Below, piece by piece: positions 37,393-51,100 of a stretch of DNA of 64,000 nucleotides. The stretch is from Rhizophlyctis rosea (Eukaryota; Chytridiomycota; Chytridiomycetes; Rhizophlyctidales; Rhizophlyctidaceae): NCBI GenBank assembly GCA_027596075.1, contig JADGJC010000141.1:36100-100099 (forward strand), written 5' to 3'. The notes beneath the pieces were generated by a model that worked only from the letters and a program-made list of their open reading frames with translations, had not been told where the DNA came from and did not search any database. The position numbers and the translations under genes are program-made. Positions within the stretch are counted from its first letter, which is position 1; each line of letters opens with the position of its first letter.

Positions 37393-37973
37393 TTTTGATG
37401 GTTGTTTTTTGTTAAAGTTTGACGGACGAAGTGGACAGACGACCTATACTAGACGTCGATGAGGGATGAAGAAAGTGGGGACTTGGTAGGCCGTGTGGGT
37501 CCTTTTAAAGGCAGGACTTGGGCGCTATCGGAGGAACGGAGGCCGATGGGGGAAAGGCGGCGTTGGGAGATGATGGTCTGAAGTGTGGATTGCTGCTGGG
37601 GGGGATGGTCGACTATTTGTAGGAATTTTGGGAGATGAACGGAGACATGGTCTCCATGAGGGTGAACATGTCTTGAGAGTTCGTGGACGCTGCTATTGCT
37701 CCTTGCCTTGCGTGTAGACAAGGATGTAATCTAGGTAGTGTGTCTCGATGATACAGAAAGTAGTGTTCGAAACGAGGGGAAAAGATTATGAGTCTCCCAA
37801 GCAAGGTGGAAAGCTTGTTCACTAGCTGTGGTCGCATTAGGACATATGTCTACACGAATATGTCTAGACCTTCCTAATTCCACTCTTGGCGGGAAACATG
37901 GTCGACATGACGCCTCCGATGTGTTTTCCCGCATCAGAGGCGCGGACAGTTGTAGGAGACAGTCTATCGTCAG

Positions 37974-38528
37974 ATGATCGACCCAAACATCTCCCAACTC
38001 AAAACAATCAAAGTTTTAAGCACTCATTTCAATGGCATCACCGACATCACCGACCGCCATTCTGTTCCCAGACCTTATCCCGGCACCAAATTACCGCCTC
38101 CCATCCAAGTGGCTTATACATCGACCGGCGGAGTTCTCCGTCTCCCCGTCTCCCTCATCATGACCGAGACGCACGTCCTCAAAGCAGGCTTGCACAAGGG
38201 CTTCTCGGTGTCTGGAACGCCGCGAAGTCAACTTTACCCACAAAAATCCGTCAAGGTCCATTATCTCCCAATATGGACATGTTATAATGCCAGCAAAGGG
38301 AAGCGCGGTCTTCGATTAGAGTCATTCGACTTTGTATGATATGGACGGAGGGTGTGCGTCTCCAACCAGATACAGGCGGTATCTCCCACCCGAGATAGCA
38401 TTGGCACCTCCTGCTTACGCAAGCAACGCCACATCCTGTTGACCACAAGCCACTTGTTGACCATTGATGGCCTCGACAACCCCAAGCTCATCAAGGGGTT
38501 CTACCACCAGGGCCCATACTGTCGATAA
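37974..38528 (+). CDS. Small unrecognised protein, two exons
   Basis: Exon 1 (37974-38333) has strongly C-ending codons like the real genes here. It ends at GTATGA, and a 42-nt intron ending ACAG leads in phase 0 to exon 2 (38376-38528), giving 170 aa. There is an in-frame TAG upstream of the chosen ATG. The product is soluble and basic, without signal peptide or membrane helix; notable stretches are TDITDRHSVPRPYPGTKLPP, GLHKGFSVSGTPRS, LLTTSHLLTIDGLDNPKLIK and FYHQGPYCR. I do not recognise it. The intron is shorter than the others in the window, so the second exon is less secure than the first. Confidence 0.5.
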
Positions 38529-41500
38529 CGTCTCACGCCCTTCAGGCCTTGTCAGCAGTTTGTGTTCCTCTGTTGGCTTTGGGTGATGTTGAAAAGTTTA
38601 GGGCCTTGGATCACGAGGGATTCAAGAATGTATTGGCTTGAGACATGACTGTGCCGCCACGCGCGCCTGTGGCAGTGTGGTTGGTGGGTGGTCAACATGG
38701 GATACCTGCCGTATTACTTTGAACTTAGCATTGAGCTGTCTTGTTCTTCTCCTGAAATTCGCACGCTAGTTCAAGTTTCACCATCCTTTTCCCCCGGCTC
38801 AGCTCCCTATAGCGCGGGGTTAACAATGGGGTCTTCATCATACTAATTGAGACCTCTGACGTGAACCCACTCTCACATATCCAATGAGAGTGTTTCTGCG
38901 TCTTGGGTACTCGGCATTGCTTCTGTTGACATTGACCTCTCATAGTTAGCAAGTGGAAAACAAGGAACACATTAGTAACAGGTGAAAAATGCTAGTCATT
39001 TGGACTTCCCTCTCCATCAAATTGTTTTTCTCGTCTCTGCATGGTCGTAGTTGGAGGTCCTTCCGCTTCTGAGTGCATCCACAAAAATGATGCCTCGACG
39101 AGTGCTTGAACAACATCCGGACCATGGTTCCCAGTCTTCTGTTGATGATAGAATTCACGTCAAGAGAGAGATTCTTGAGAACGCTTGCACACAAATCTCC
39201 GACTCCTCTGTGGACTGTTCACCAAATGCATCTAACCCATCCCGGCGTTACAGGAAACCAATCTGCGCAGCATTGGAGAGTGCTCGATCCGCCACACCCA
39301 ATTCTTGGCTTTTGAATGGGACTTGCCGTCGAGATGAGGGCACCCAATGGATATGTTTGGCGCTTTGGTACTATTTTTGGCAAAGCCCCAATGATAGCAC
39401 AATTGCACTCTCCAAATGAGTACCGACCAGACTATCGCCGAATAGGACTTGCGGGAATTGAATGGATCAAGCATCCACGGAACAGCACCGTCGTACCCTT
39501 CCTAGTCTGAAAAAGACTACAGGGATGTGGATCAAAACCATTTGATAATTGATTTGCTTGGGCGGCAACGGTGAAGAACAAGGTGCCCAGCCTGGAGTCA
39601 ACGAATGTGCGGCTGGGGCTTACTATGCACTGGCGGCATATTGAATCCGTCCTGCAGTGGATGGATGCCTCCCGCTGACGAATGGTAGGATTGGAGGAGG
39701 TCAACTTTCCATGAACTCAATAGCGTGCACTGCCATATACTCGTTATTGCCCCTTTGTCTATCTCACCTTTGTGTTAAACGATGCACTAGTGCCGTTGTT
39801 TTCCGCATCAGGCCGTCACAAACAAGGCAACTACCAGAGCTACTGATGCTGCCGCTGTCTTTGATACCACATATGAGAGTTGACCCCTTTTTTAGGGCAC
39901 GTTCAAGCAGCAGGGCGCTCGCTGCCACTCAAGCCATTTAGTGATAGCGGTCTATTGAACGCCATGGACATCCTATGATGCGTCATGAAATGAAAACCGA
40001 CCACACAAAATGAAAGGTACGATCCAACTCATTCACTAGGCAGTACTTGATGTTCATTCGAAGCAGGTCCGATATCATTGATAATAATGCCACATAGGTC
40101 TTTTCAGATGAATCAAGTGCGAACTTACTTTGCACCATCTTTTTGCATTTCTTTTGTGATTGACATTTTTGTCAGGAAAGGGAAGCAGAGTAGTGTCTTG
40201 GCACAGGTAACCGAGTAGGGATTTACAGAAGCAACCGACTTCCACCACGCAAGTGACACATGTGTGCTCGAGGTCAAAAAGGAATGTTGGTCAAAGAAGT
40301 GCACACCAATCATCATTCAATGACTCTCCATCCGGTCATTTGCATTTGGAAAGGCGTTGTTGCAAACCCCACAAGTCGTCCTGTTTGAATAGGCGATGTG
40401 GCCGTAACCCACAGTTGGAACATCCGATTCCACGAATTTCAGCACACTTCGACTGCGAATGCATCTGGGCCGATGGAAGTCCAGTGGTTCTCCACCCCGC
40501 GTTTCTTGAGGTCGCGAAATTGTTTTTTCTACTCTTCAATGATCGTATATTTAATGGCTGGTCAGGTTCTGCCTTCATTCAGGAAAATAATCGGCTATTA
40601 AGAAGGACTGAATATCGTGGATGACATCTCAAAGAGCTGGATAATTTGGATAGCCTGTCTTCCACATCATTCTGTCATAACTCACATATCACAAAGTTCG
40701 CGACTTACATGCCTTGGCGGAACTTGGATGTGTATCAACCGCTGAATGAGATGTGGACTATGTGGTTCCCCAATGTCAGAAACGAAAAATGATGGCGGCT
40801 GCAAAAATGCAAGAAATGGAAGCATTGGTCAAATATAATCGATACAGACCGGTAGATTGTGGTGGAACATCAGGCTTGGTGGTGAGATTTAAAGCACTCA
40901 ATGCAAAGTTTGTGATATGTCCCCAGGAAAAGAAGCGTGCGACTATCAGGCATTTATCGCAATGTCCATCAAAGCGCACCCACCCTGGCTCGTGCAAAAA
41001 TCGAGGTGAACTTCGGCCCCGACCAGACTCATAGATTCCGACAGATGCGGTATAAAAGAGACTGAATGCATCATTTACTTGGTGGCAGCGTTTTGTGAGG
41101 CATGCCGCAAGAGGCGGCGCTGGGCATTTGAAAGCTTCACGACTCAGAATATCCAGGGCGGGTCATCAGAACAAAAAAAGTTCAAAAACGTTGGGACATG
41201 GAATACGGTGAATCGTCCAGATTTGATCACGACCATCCGTGGTATCAAAGCCTGAGGGCATCGAGGACATCCTGAAATCTGACATGCTTCTGATTTCTGG
41301 AAGTCGAGGATGTTGTAGTCAAACCGGTCAATAGCACACAAAATATAGATACATCCTACCAGAGCAAGCAGGAATCACCGCGACGTGCAATTCTCCATTG
41401 AAGACTTTAAAGTTTATCGAAACGTTGATCACACCTCATCATATACTGATCGCCGCTTATTTATGGGATCGCTTTTTGCGCCCTCATATAATCAGGGTGT

Positions 41501-44500
41501 AATCAGAGATCATTTGAATGTTGAAGGCATCCTTATGATGGGAGACATAGCGAACGCGACAGACTGCCTGCGCAGCGCACAGCAATGGGAGCAACTGGCG
41601 CGTTTCTGCGTTTCGCCTGCTCTCAGTGATGCCCGTCTTGTCAATAGACTAGGATTGGCAACTTTGGCACGTCTGGCCGTAGCTATCCCGACTGGGGTGC
41701 ACCGTTCCTTTGGGCCTTGAAATGGAACGAATTTAGATGAAGACAGAGTGTACTATCGTTTGGTCACACTGTCGGCACACACAGATGTTTGTCATGATAG
41801 GTATTCGGACATCGGGCTCAATTTAACTTTTTCCTCTGGTACTGAAAATAAACGATCCAGACCAGTTTTGCACATTACTGTACGGCCTCGTCAAATCGGG
41901 ATACGGTGTGAGACTAAATCTTATATTGCTTTTATCCCGCATGGTGTAGTTGTGTGTCTGCGTCTTTTTTTGCCGCCTCATTCAACGGGGTTCATATGTT
42001 CAATTAGAACAGCTCAATGGCGAAGGCTTTGCAAACAGAGACCCATCAATAGACGTAAGGTACACGGAGACATCCGAGATGGTTCCGCAAGACCTGAGTG
42101 ACCTGCCTGGAAGTTGATGTCAAAGAAAATGGGCCCACAATTAGATTTTGTAAAGTGGTGACTGATCAACAAAAGTTACAAGGTGGTGGCCCGGAACCGT
42201 TGAAGACGCTCGGCCATACCTGGCAGTCTCCCGAATCAGGTTAATCTCGGCGACACACCTCTGAACAGAATGTTGTAATGTTTCAGTGCTCGTTGCCGCT
42301 CAACATGACGGCCAAGAGCAGGTCCAACTCCAACAGTCAGTCCCGGTTTACTTTTTCTTCGCCTCGATGTCATCACTCACAACGAAAGCAGCATCCGTCC
42401 ACAAAATCACTCAAAAACCGAGGAGAAAAAGCCATCAATAACACATATCTCATGACTGGACACACTTGGCTTTACTGTTATTGCCTATGCGTCATGAGAC
42501 TGAATTTGAAGCATAGTATGTAGCTAGCGATTCAAACCACCGATTTTCATCATGAATGAGCGCTCCAGCACAAGTAGCACGCCAACGCAAATGTCGGTCG
42601 TTTAGAAGGCTTGCCACCCATTCAAGGACTCTCATCCGTCAATTGATGTAAGCAAAGCTTTGTTTCGACTCTCCACGCCGTCGAACATAAATGAAAGGCG
42701 ATTCGACGCCAAAGCAACCTGTTAATCAGTTTGATCGCTTGCGTCACAATCAAGTACTGACCGGACTGCACGAGAATGTAAGCGGAGACATCGCAACTCT
42801 TTGCTATCAATGGAAAGGTTTTGCATTCTCCTTTCCCAAGAAGCCTTTTCAGTCCCTTTTTGCAGATGAATGGGATGGTTTGAGTTCTGCTTTGTGGCTT
42901 ATGCGATTTCACCAGTATCTGAGGGGCTTGAAAAGTGGTGCGGTCAACAATGATGGTTCGGCGGTGGTGATCCAGTGTAGTACTCCACTTGTTCTTTCTC
43001 GGACTTGGAATAAGACCACCTTTTTGGGAGCTTCTCCGGCCATCTTACATTTGATGGCGAGTTGCGTTCTGCATTCGAGGAGCACATCCAGAGCCAATTG
43101 AAAAAAACTTGTAGCAGGTAAATGGTATCACCGCACCCATTGGATATGTCCATATGAGAGGTGCTGCGCATGCGTTCATCATGATCTTTAAAGCGCTCTG
43201 ACAGGAAAGTTATGTGTCTTTATTGGGTGTTCTGACAGCATGGTTGGCTGTAACATAACTGGTCCATGGAGATTTGCGCCATCCTCCTTGGAACAAAAGG
43301 GAAAAGACTGATCTGAAGTTGTCGCATGTAAGGACAAAAGCGCCCCGGGGGATCTTGTCAAAGTTGCGGAAGACAATGGTCGCCATTTCACCCTTACCGA
43401 ATGAGCTTTGCAATCGCTAGGGCACCTTTTGAGCTTGCATCGACGGGAAGGTTACGTTGGGTACTGTGCCTTTGACATATCTTCCAGATGTCCGATCCCC
43501 TTGCAGCTCCAGAGCAGGTGGATGAACTCGAGGGGTGTGGCATTGTGATGCAACCATTGTGAATGGGAGGATTCGTGAAGCGAGTTAAAGTTGTGAGTAA
43601 ATGGTTGTTTCCTTCCCACCTGTTGGGCGCAGTACACTGATGAAAAAGTGCCATCGACTTGCCTCATATGCCTTGGGTGGCACTTGCTTGACAACTCAGA
43701 CATGATTAGCGCACGGAAAATAAATACATCGAGGTAGTTCGGGATCTGTCAATAAACAGGACTTAGTGAACTTGGGAAAGGTGGGAAAGCTTTTTTCTCC
43801 GTGTGGGTCGAATGAAGCCGCGGTCATGTGTGCATGACTGCAGACGCCCATTTTGAGAGGTCACGTTTCAAAAACAAGAGACAAGCTATGAGCTTTCATT
43901 AGCACAAGTGGGCGCATAGATGTGGAATCAGAAATGATTCTTTTGAATGCGTAGCATGCGAAAAATACTCGGACGACCTGGACACGGATCGCAATTCTCA
44001 AGCGGGTGGAGTCAACAGAGAAACCATTTCCAGACATCTTGCATGACTCTGGCAATGCGATGTACGTGATACGTGTCAAACGAAAAAGCAAGCAGATCTG
44101 GTTGAATCGCAGTGGTGTCCCAGAACACGACGAGTTTCAAGGATGTCGATTATGTCGTTGATGCAATTTGAGTAATTTGAGTTCGAAACGTGTCCGAGCG
44201 TGCTGTCATGGCAACAGCCTCCGATCTGGGGAGGGTAGGTTCCTGTCTGGTTTTTACACAGACCGTGTGTCAGTCAAAGCAAAACACCATAAGCGAGTCC
44301 ACGTCTAACTATGTAATAGCTGCAAATCAAATGAGATTCTTGCTTTCAACTCAATCCATGCCATACCTGGGGAAAAAGTGAGAAGGTCAAGGGCAAATCG
44401 ATATGCTCCACTCGTTGATGAGCAAGAGCCCCAATTTGAGTGAATAATCAATCACACAAGGTTGTTAACCCTTCATCCCAAATTGGTACGAAGAGTTGTT

Positions 44501-46656
44501 GATGTGAAGTTTGAAGAGCGCAAAAAGGACTGCATAGAAGCCAGGTAGTGAAGCACTGAGGCATCCAAATCCCATGCGATTGCGAGAACACGAAGGTCCA
44601 CGCTACGTGGCATTTGCTGAGCGGGTATGGATTGTTGCCCAGAGGTAGCTCTTTGTTGAATGATGATCCTGGAGAACCATCCGCAGCACCGGCTTCGGTT
44701 GCAAAGTATTCGAATAGATCACTCATCGCTGGCAGGGAGGCAAAAAGGAGAAACTTCCAAGTTGGCCGCATCCCAAGTTGACGTCGTGAGTCAATCAGCA
44801 AGGGAAGGACAGTGCCGTACACTGGTTGGCTCTTCGATTTGTCAATGTCGTCAAAGCTAATGTGCAAGAAAGAAGGGCATCAATATCAACTGACAGGGCG
44901 GACCATGGGGGATGTGTGTGGCACGGTGATTGCTTTGATGGCTGTGCCGTTTCAGGGTCGGACAGTGAACGGAAAGTGGACGCCCCAGAATAATGAATGA
45001 TATGGTGACAACACTATCCATCATGAAGACTCGCCGGGAGGGTCTGGTAGACGCTTTCCATATCTCGATGTTCTACAATAATCAATGCAGAACATGCAAC
45101 TTTACGTCCAAGCTCCCCAACCTTCTTTTCCTCACCGGGCGGGATATCGCTTCATAAGAGATAGAACAATGCAAGCCGAAGAAACTGTACCTGATCACCA
45201 TCTAGCTTGAGAGTAGTGCTGCGGAAAATAATGACTCAACGTGACATGTCCCTGTCATCATGAGATGAGGAAATTCATTCTCGATAGTTGGAAACGGTCT
45301 TCACAGAAGATTTGACCATCCAGGTGGGAAACTTGAATGGCTCAGGAGAAATGGGAATCCACCGAACTTGGCAGCGCATATCAGTATTTTGCCCCCCGGC
45401 AACCATCTCCACTCACCAGCTTGAAAAGTCCCAACGACCTTTAGGGGATCTCCTCCCCACAAGGAATCCCTTTGCATTCATGTCGCAAACCAATTTGTGT
45501 GCCGGCAAGGGCTATCATTTTTTTCTCATTGCATACCAAAGCTACACATTCGCCAAGGTGACTTGCTCCGATCTTTCCGCCGTCACCAGTGATATCAACA
45601 ACGAAAACATATTTTTTGCTCTTCCTTCGCGGCAATCTACCATAGTGTGTCTGATTCGCCTCACGCTCCGCGGAATGAGAATGAGGGGCGAGGGAGAGTG
45701 AGCCAAAAAATCTTAAATTGCCGAGCACCAATAAGTGGAGGGGAGATGGTATGATTTTCCTCATCCGCGCCGGTAAGCTGGGTTTCTCAATCTCAGGTTG
45801 GGAACTCCGTTACCTCAAATTCTAACTGGACATCGTCCCACATGATATGTGTAATATGCAAGGACCACAAACTTCTGTTACGTTCTCACGCCGCATGTTC
45901 CAACACCCTTTTGTTCCCCTAGAACAAAAAGGAAAACACAAAGTAAGTGCAATTGTAGTCCGGAATCAAGTTCCATCTCCACTGAACTCGTTCCAGATCC
46001 GCGTCATGAACACACAAGTCCCAAAACAACTTATATAGTTTATATCCTATCTGCTCCTATCTATATACACAATTTTTTGTGAGTGCCACTCATTCTAAAT
46101 GCAGGGAGCGCTTTCATTTCCACCGTGTATTGGGACTTTGCACGCACTCAAAAGTCAGAGTAGAAAAACAGGACAAGCTTAGAGGTCGCCGGTATGCATG
46201 TCGCGGTTGGATGATAAACAACATGCCACGCCCTAACAATCTTGAATCATCGGGTATCTACTCTGTACGACACCATCAAATATCCTCACCTGTCAAAAGC
46301 ATGTACATAACATTTGGATGAGGCATATAAAAAAAAGAAGTGATACCAACACAAGGAGACAGAATGGACACCGGAGTCCTTAACTTCCGACCCGTTTGCT
46401 GGCCCTGAAAGACACGCCACAATGGTACTACCCTTAGAAAACCTCAACGACATGTATACAATAGCGCATGAAGAGAAAGGAAGGTTTCATGGTATATTTC
46501 ACAGAACGAAAATTTCAAACAAACCCTAAAATAAAAATGTAGAGCCTAACAAAGAACAAAATGCTACACGGAAAAGGTCAGAAAAAAGAACTCCATCTAA
46601 TCCCATTCTAGATAGAAATCCCACACCCAAAACCCCCTCATATTCGCCCCACACAT
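38529..46656. other. Gene-poor stretch of about 8 kb
   Basis: Frames up to about 140 codons occur (for example 42691-43101 and 44448-44867) but none shows a domain, membrane pattern or supporting splice sites. I see no transposon protein, no long terminal repeats and no tRNA. Confidence 0.5.
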
Positions 46657-48116
46657 CTAATTATGCCTCCCCAACTTCCTAGCCTTACCCGCCACACTCG
46701 CCAACCGCCCCACCACCTCCCCCAACCCCACCACCAACCCCGTCTCATGATACGGCACCCCATGCTTCCCACAAAGACTCTTCACCAAAGGCGCCACCAT
46801 CGGCAAATTATGCCTTGGGATTGTTGGGAACATGTGGTGTTCGATTTGGAAGTTGAGTCCACCCGTAAACCAGTTGTTAAAAGTCGTTGGAGTGACGTTC
46901 CGGCCCGTCACGATGCTAAGTTCGTAGTAATCCATCGCACGGGATTGTTGCGGGGTGTAGACTGGCATGCCGTTGTGGTTTACGGAGAAGACTGCTGCGA
47001 GGAGGAAGCCGCAGAAACATTGGGAGAGGAGGATGTAGAGGAAGGCGTAGAGGATTGAGGGTGTGAAGTAGAGTGCTGCGCCGATGTACCATACATAATG
47101 GGTTGCGATCGCGACTTGTTCGACGCGGTTCATGGTTGGGAAGTTTGCTAACTTTGTTGAATTTGGCAAGTTCCACAACACGGATTGGAGCGCCCATGTG
47201 ATACGTGCGAAGGAGAGGAGGGGGAAGTAGATGATGGGTTGGTAGGTTACGAAGAACTTTGATAGTGCGCCGTCAGAGAGGTCTGCGAAGCCTTCGAGGG
47301 CGTAGTCGGACCATGCGAGGAAGGGGAGGGTGTCGATGTCTGGGTCGGCGGCGTGGACGTTGGGTACGGAGTGGTGGGTGGAGTGTTTGTGTTTCCACCA
47401 TGCGACGGAGAAGCCTTGCCAGAGGTTTCCGATGATGTAGGCGGCGTAGGTGTTGTAGGTCCTGTTCGAAAAGACCTGGTGGTGGGCGAAATCGTGTGCT
47501 AACCAACCGGATTGTTGGAAGAAGAAGGCGAGGACTAGTGCGGCTGTTACGACGCCGAGGAAGGAGGATCCGAAGAGGGAGAGGATGCCGATGGAGAGGA
47601 GGGCTAAGGACCCTGTTGAGGCGACTTTGTAGGCGTACCATAGTTTATCGGATTTGTACCATCCCATCTCGTCGATTGTTTTGCGGAGGGAGGCGAGGTC
47701 TTCTTGCCATGCGGTGGGTTTTTTGACTTCGGTTTCGAGGAGGTCGCCGACGTAGAAGTTGGCGAGGGTTTCGTGGGTTGCGGCTTGGTGGAATACGTCG
47801 AAAGCGGCGGAAGCGTCACCGCCGATTTGGGAGAGGGCTACGGCTCCTCCGGGGTGCCATTTTACGAATTCTCCGCCGATGTCGTAGACTTTGCCGTGAA
47901 CGACTATGTAGCAGGGCTGTGCGGATGCCGTGGCAACGCTGATCTTTTTTGGTGCAGATTTCTCAATTTCGGCCCAAGTGAACTTTCTAACGCCAATAGG
48001 CGATTCGGCTGTAATGAAACGTTGATAAGTAAGAGTTTGCCTGAGATTACTAGGACAGTGTGGGAAGGCAGATGAGGTTGACGGGTCATATACTTACTGT
48101 TTGGTGGTTGACACAT
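46657..48116 (-). CDS. Front-end acyl desaturase with N-terminal cytochrome b5
   Basis: Exon 1 is 19 nt (48098-48116) and exon 2 is 46657-48008; they give 456 aa. Residues about 10-100 are a cytochrome b5 domain with the haem motif WHPGG. The desaturase part has three histidine boxes: HDFAHH, HSTHH and QIEHH. The third starts with Gln, as in front-end desaturases. Membrane helices surround them (LALLSIGILSLFGSSFLG, AALVLAFFF, FCGFLLAAVFSV). The C-terminal block NWFTGGLNFQIEHHMFP, followed by PRHN and HGVPYHETG, is closest to delta-6 acyl desaturases of algae and chytrids; sphingolipid delta-8 desaturase is the alternative. It acts in the ER membrane, taking electrons through its own b5 domain. 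The first exon codes only MCQPPN plus one base, but phase and splice sites are good. Confidence 0.9.
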
Positions 48117-51100
48117 TGTGAATATTGAGATCTGACCGATGCCTGCACGGGGTTATAGGGAGGTATATGTGACTTCTAATGTGACCCTAACTATCAGCTC
48201 TAATGCACACCCTTATCCAACAAGATAAAGGGTAACTGTGCAGTGATGCTAATGAGGAGCGTGGGAAGAACCAGCAGGTGCGCAAACAGGTTTTTGAGTG
48301 TGGGTGGGGACACACTGAAGAGAGGTGTGGATCTCATCTTGCCACGCCGTTTTTTATTGAGATTGGCCCCTTTATGCAGGAGTGAGTGATCGGTTTACTG
48401 ATGGGGCCCGATTTGACAGGGTTGTCAACTTGTCGCCTGGTGGTGCGGTCAACTGGGCCTAAAGTCAATTTTTTCGTGCTTGGGGCTGACCAAAATGACC
48501 CGCGCGTTCTGGTAGCCAGATCGTCGGGGTGGGATGGAGCCTCCGGGTGGAGAGAAGGATGGGATACTGTGCTACCTACCTATGCTACATCCCACTGGAG
48601 TGGAAGATTTCTGGGTGCATAGGTAGTCCATTGCTTCGATAACCCAAGCACACAATGTGTCAAACCCCTTTTTTGTTTACACGGTCAAATCTGCAAAATC
48701 AGATAGCCACGGCACAGACCCTGAATAATAAAGTGTCTCGATCATGCAAACTTTGTGACAAGCCCCGCACAAGCCCGCGATCTGCATGAAATTTCATTTG
48801 GTAAGCCTCGCTTTGGTGGATGATCGACACGGTGTCTTACATTCTGGGCTGTATTGATTGCCTGTTTGGGAAGGTGGCGGTTCCACCACAACTGTGTGGC
48901 GGTGGAAGAATGGATGAAATTTCAACCCCCAAAACGCGTCTTCACATGCTTCCACATACGCCAGGGTCGCGTTTCAGGGTCCTAGTTGCGATCGTATCCA
49001 CCGGTGGATGTGAGGTTCCCAAGGCGGAACTCAAAGGCACGTGAAAGCAAGTCCGCTGATATAAGTCGATCATCATTCACAAATTTCACCCGCCTCCTCA
49101 GTTTGATATCAGGACACTTTCTCAAGCTTCCAGCAGGAAAATTCTAATGTGACTATATCTACTGGCATTTCGAAAAGCTAAGGAGTTCCTTCCCACACCC
49201 CTCATCGTTCCTTCTTTGTTCCATGCTTTTCGAACTGCTTGAGCAGACTATTACAAACATTGTATTGCTGCACGCTGTTCTTCCCATAAGAATGTTCCAA
49301 TACACCGTGTGTGTTTGTACTTTGATTGCATTCCAAATCATGCCACCACCGAACCTTGAAGCCTTTTTGCCTTCGGGCATATGTCGCCATGGACAATCTC
49401 GAAGAGGCGGGAAGGCAGAATTCGCCGTGCTTCTTCAGGGTACATATTATTGAAAAGCATGTCGCAGGGTTAATTTCATTGGTATATAATAGAGTAAGAG
49501 CCATGTGGGTCAATCCGAACGTTTGCAGCATTAATCCTGTTCCTCACCCTATCCTTGCTTTCAACTTTTTTTTGGATGTTCCATGAATGTTGCAGACTGA
49601 CAACGTATTGTTCAGTGAAGGTATCAGAGTCCCGACCGGGAATGGATGAGTTACGCCAAAATCTGTTCTCATGAGACCGACTGAGCAGCAACTGGACGCC
49701 AGCTCATGCACCGAGTCATTCTTTTTACGAAATTCGTCCATCACAAAATGATGGGGTGCTTGTTGAGTGAGATACGGAAACAAACAAGGATGACCGTTCC
49801 GACTATTCTAGTGATAGCCACCCTTGGGCATCAAGAGTGCGTGCTTTATGTTCATATGTTGGGGTTGAGGTTCTTTATTCGTGGACTTTGTAAGTCGTCA
49901 CTTTAGTCCTTACTGCCATTTGCCTATTCGCTAACCTCAATGGGCCCGAAGCAAACAGTACCGGAGATGTACCATTACACCAAGGTTGCTCAATGATTAA
50001 AGTTCGTGATCGCAATCATGTCGATCAATAAGGTGCGCGGGATCGCTCGTCGCCCTGACCACAATGTCAATATTGAGCTTTTGAAACCTCTCCCAAGCGT
50101 CAAGGGTCATGTAGACCCATGTTCATCTCCTCCCCGTCGGATATCGCAAGATTAGACTAAAGCCGCGGTGCCCAACCACCATGCGCTGTATGTACGGTGA
50201 ATCTCCTTAACTTTCTTTTTTCCGCCTTGTGGTACTTGTTGGTGATGAGTGACCCAGTGTGTTGAGGTATGAGCATCGATGACCTATCACCAGATTCACC
50301 ACACCCGCCTGATGGAGGTGATGCCTGGACTTGGCAGATGTCCTGCAGCCTGAGCGGGAGAGATTCCATTCTCTTGGACGAAGATTTGATTTTTTGCGGC
50401 GAAGGGACAGATGCCTTCCCAGATACGGTGCTTATGACGCATCCCATGAACCTGCTGTCGGAAGTATGACCATCATATTGGCCGCCATTTCCCCATCCAC
50501 CATTGGCGCCAGCTTTCGTTATTGATGTCCGGTCATGTCAAACGGAACCTACGGTGCACGTTGGGCTACAATGGACCTCACCAATGCAGCAAGGCCATGC
50601 ATGGTTCGAGATGGAAATTTGAACGTCAACGAATATGCTCCGCCGAGCTGCTCCCTGCGTCCACAAATCAATCTAACTAGTAACTAACACGTCCAGTCCT
50701 CTCTTTTTTCTCCAATCGAGCGATTGTCATCACGATGATGACGGCTGGACGCAGTCGATCGAGGAAAAAATGAATCCAGATGGTTTGAATATACTGATTA
50801 CTGAACTCACTATGGACGAATCAGCGCATCCATCGAAGAGGGCCGAGTTGAGCAACTCCTCTGATTTGAGAAGCTGCCCAAGGTGCACGCCATTGTAAGA
50901 CAATCGGTAGAATGTGCAATGAAATGCCTCCAAGCTCTCCCCCATCCCCCACGTCGCGGCGGTCACTGGGAGTTGGAACCACCGCGCATTGCACATCTGA
51001 AAAGAAAGCGACCAAGGGGACCTTCACGGCGTGCACCATACTGGCGAGAATGCACTCCCCTCCTTGGCGGCATTCGTGATACAGAGCATTTCAACTTCCA

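Noticed and set aside
42691..43101. 136-codon open frame, plus strand
   Set aside because: No recognisable motif, no splice or start context support; treated as chance.
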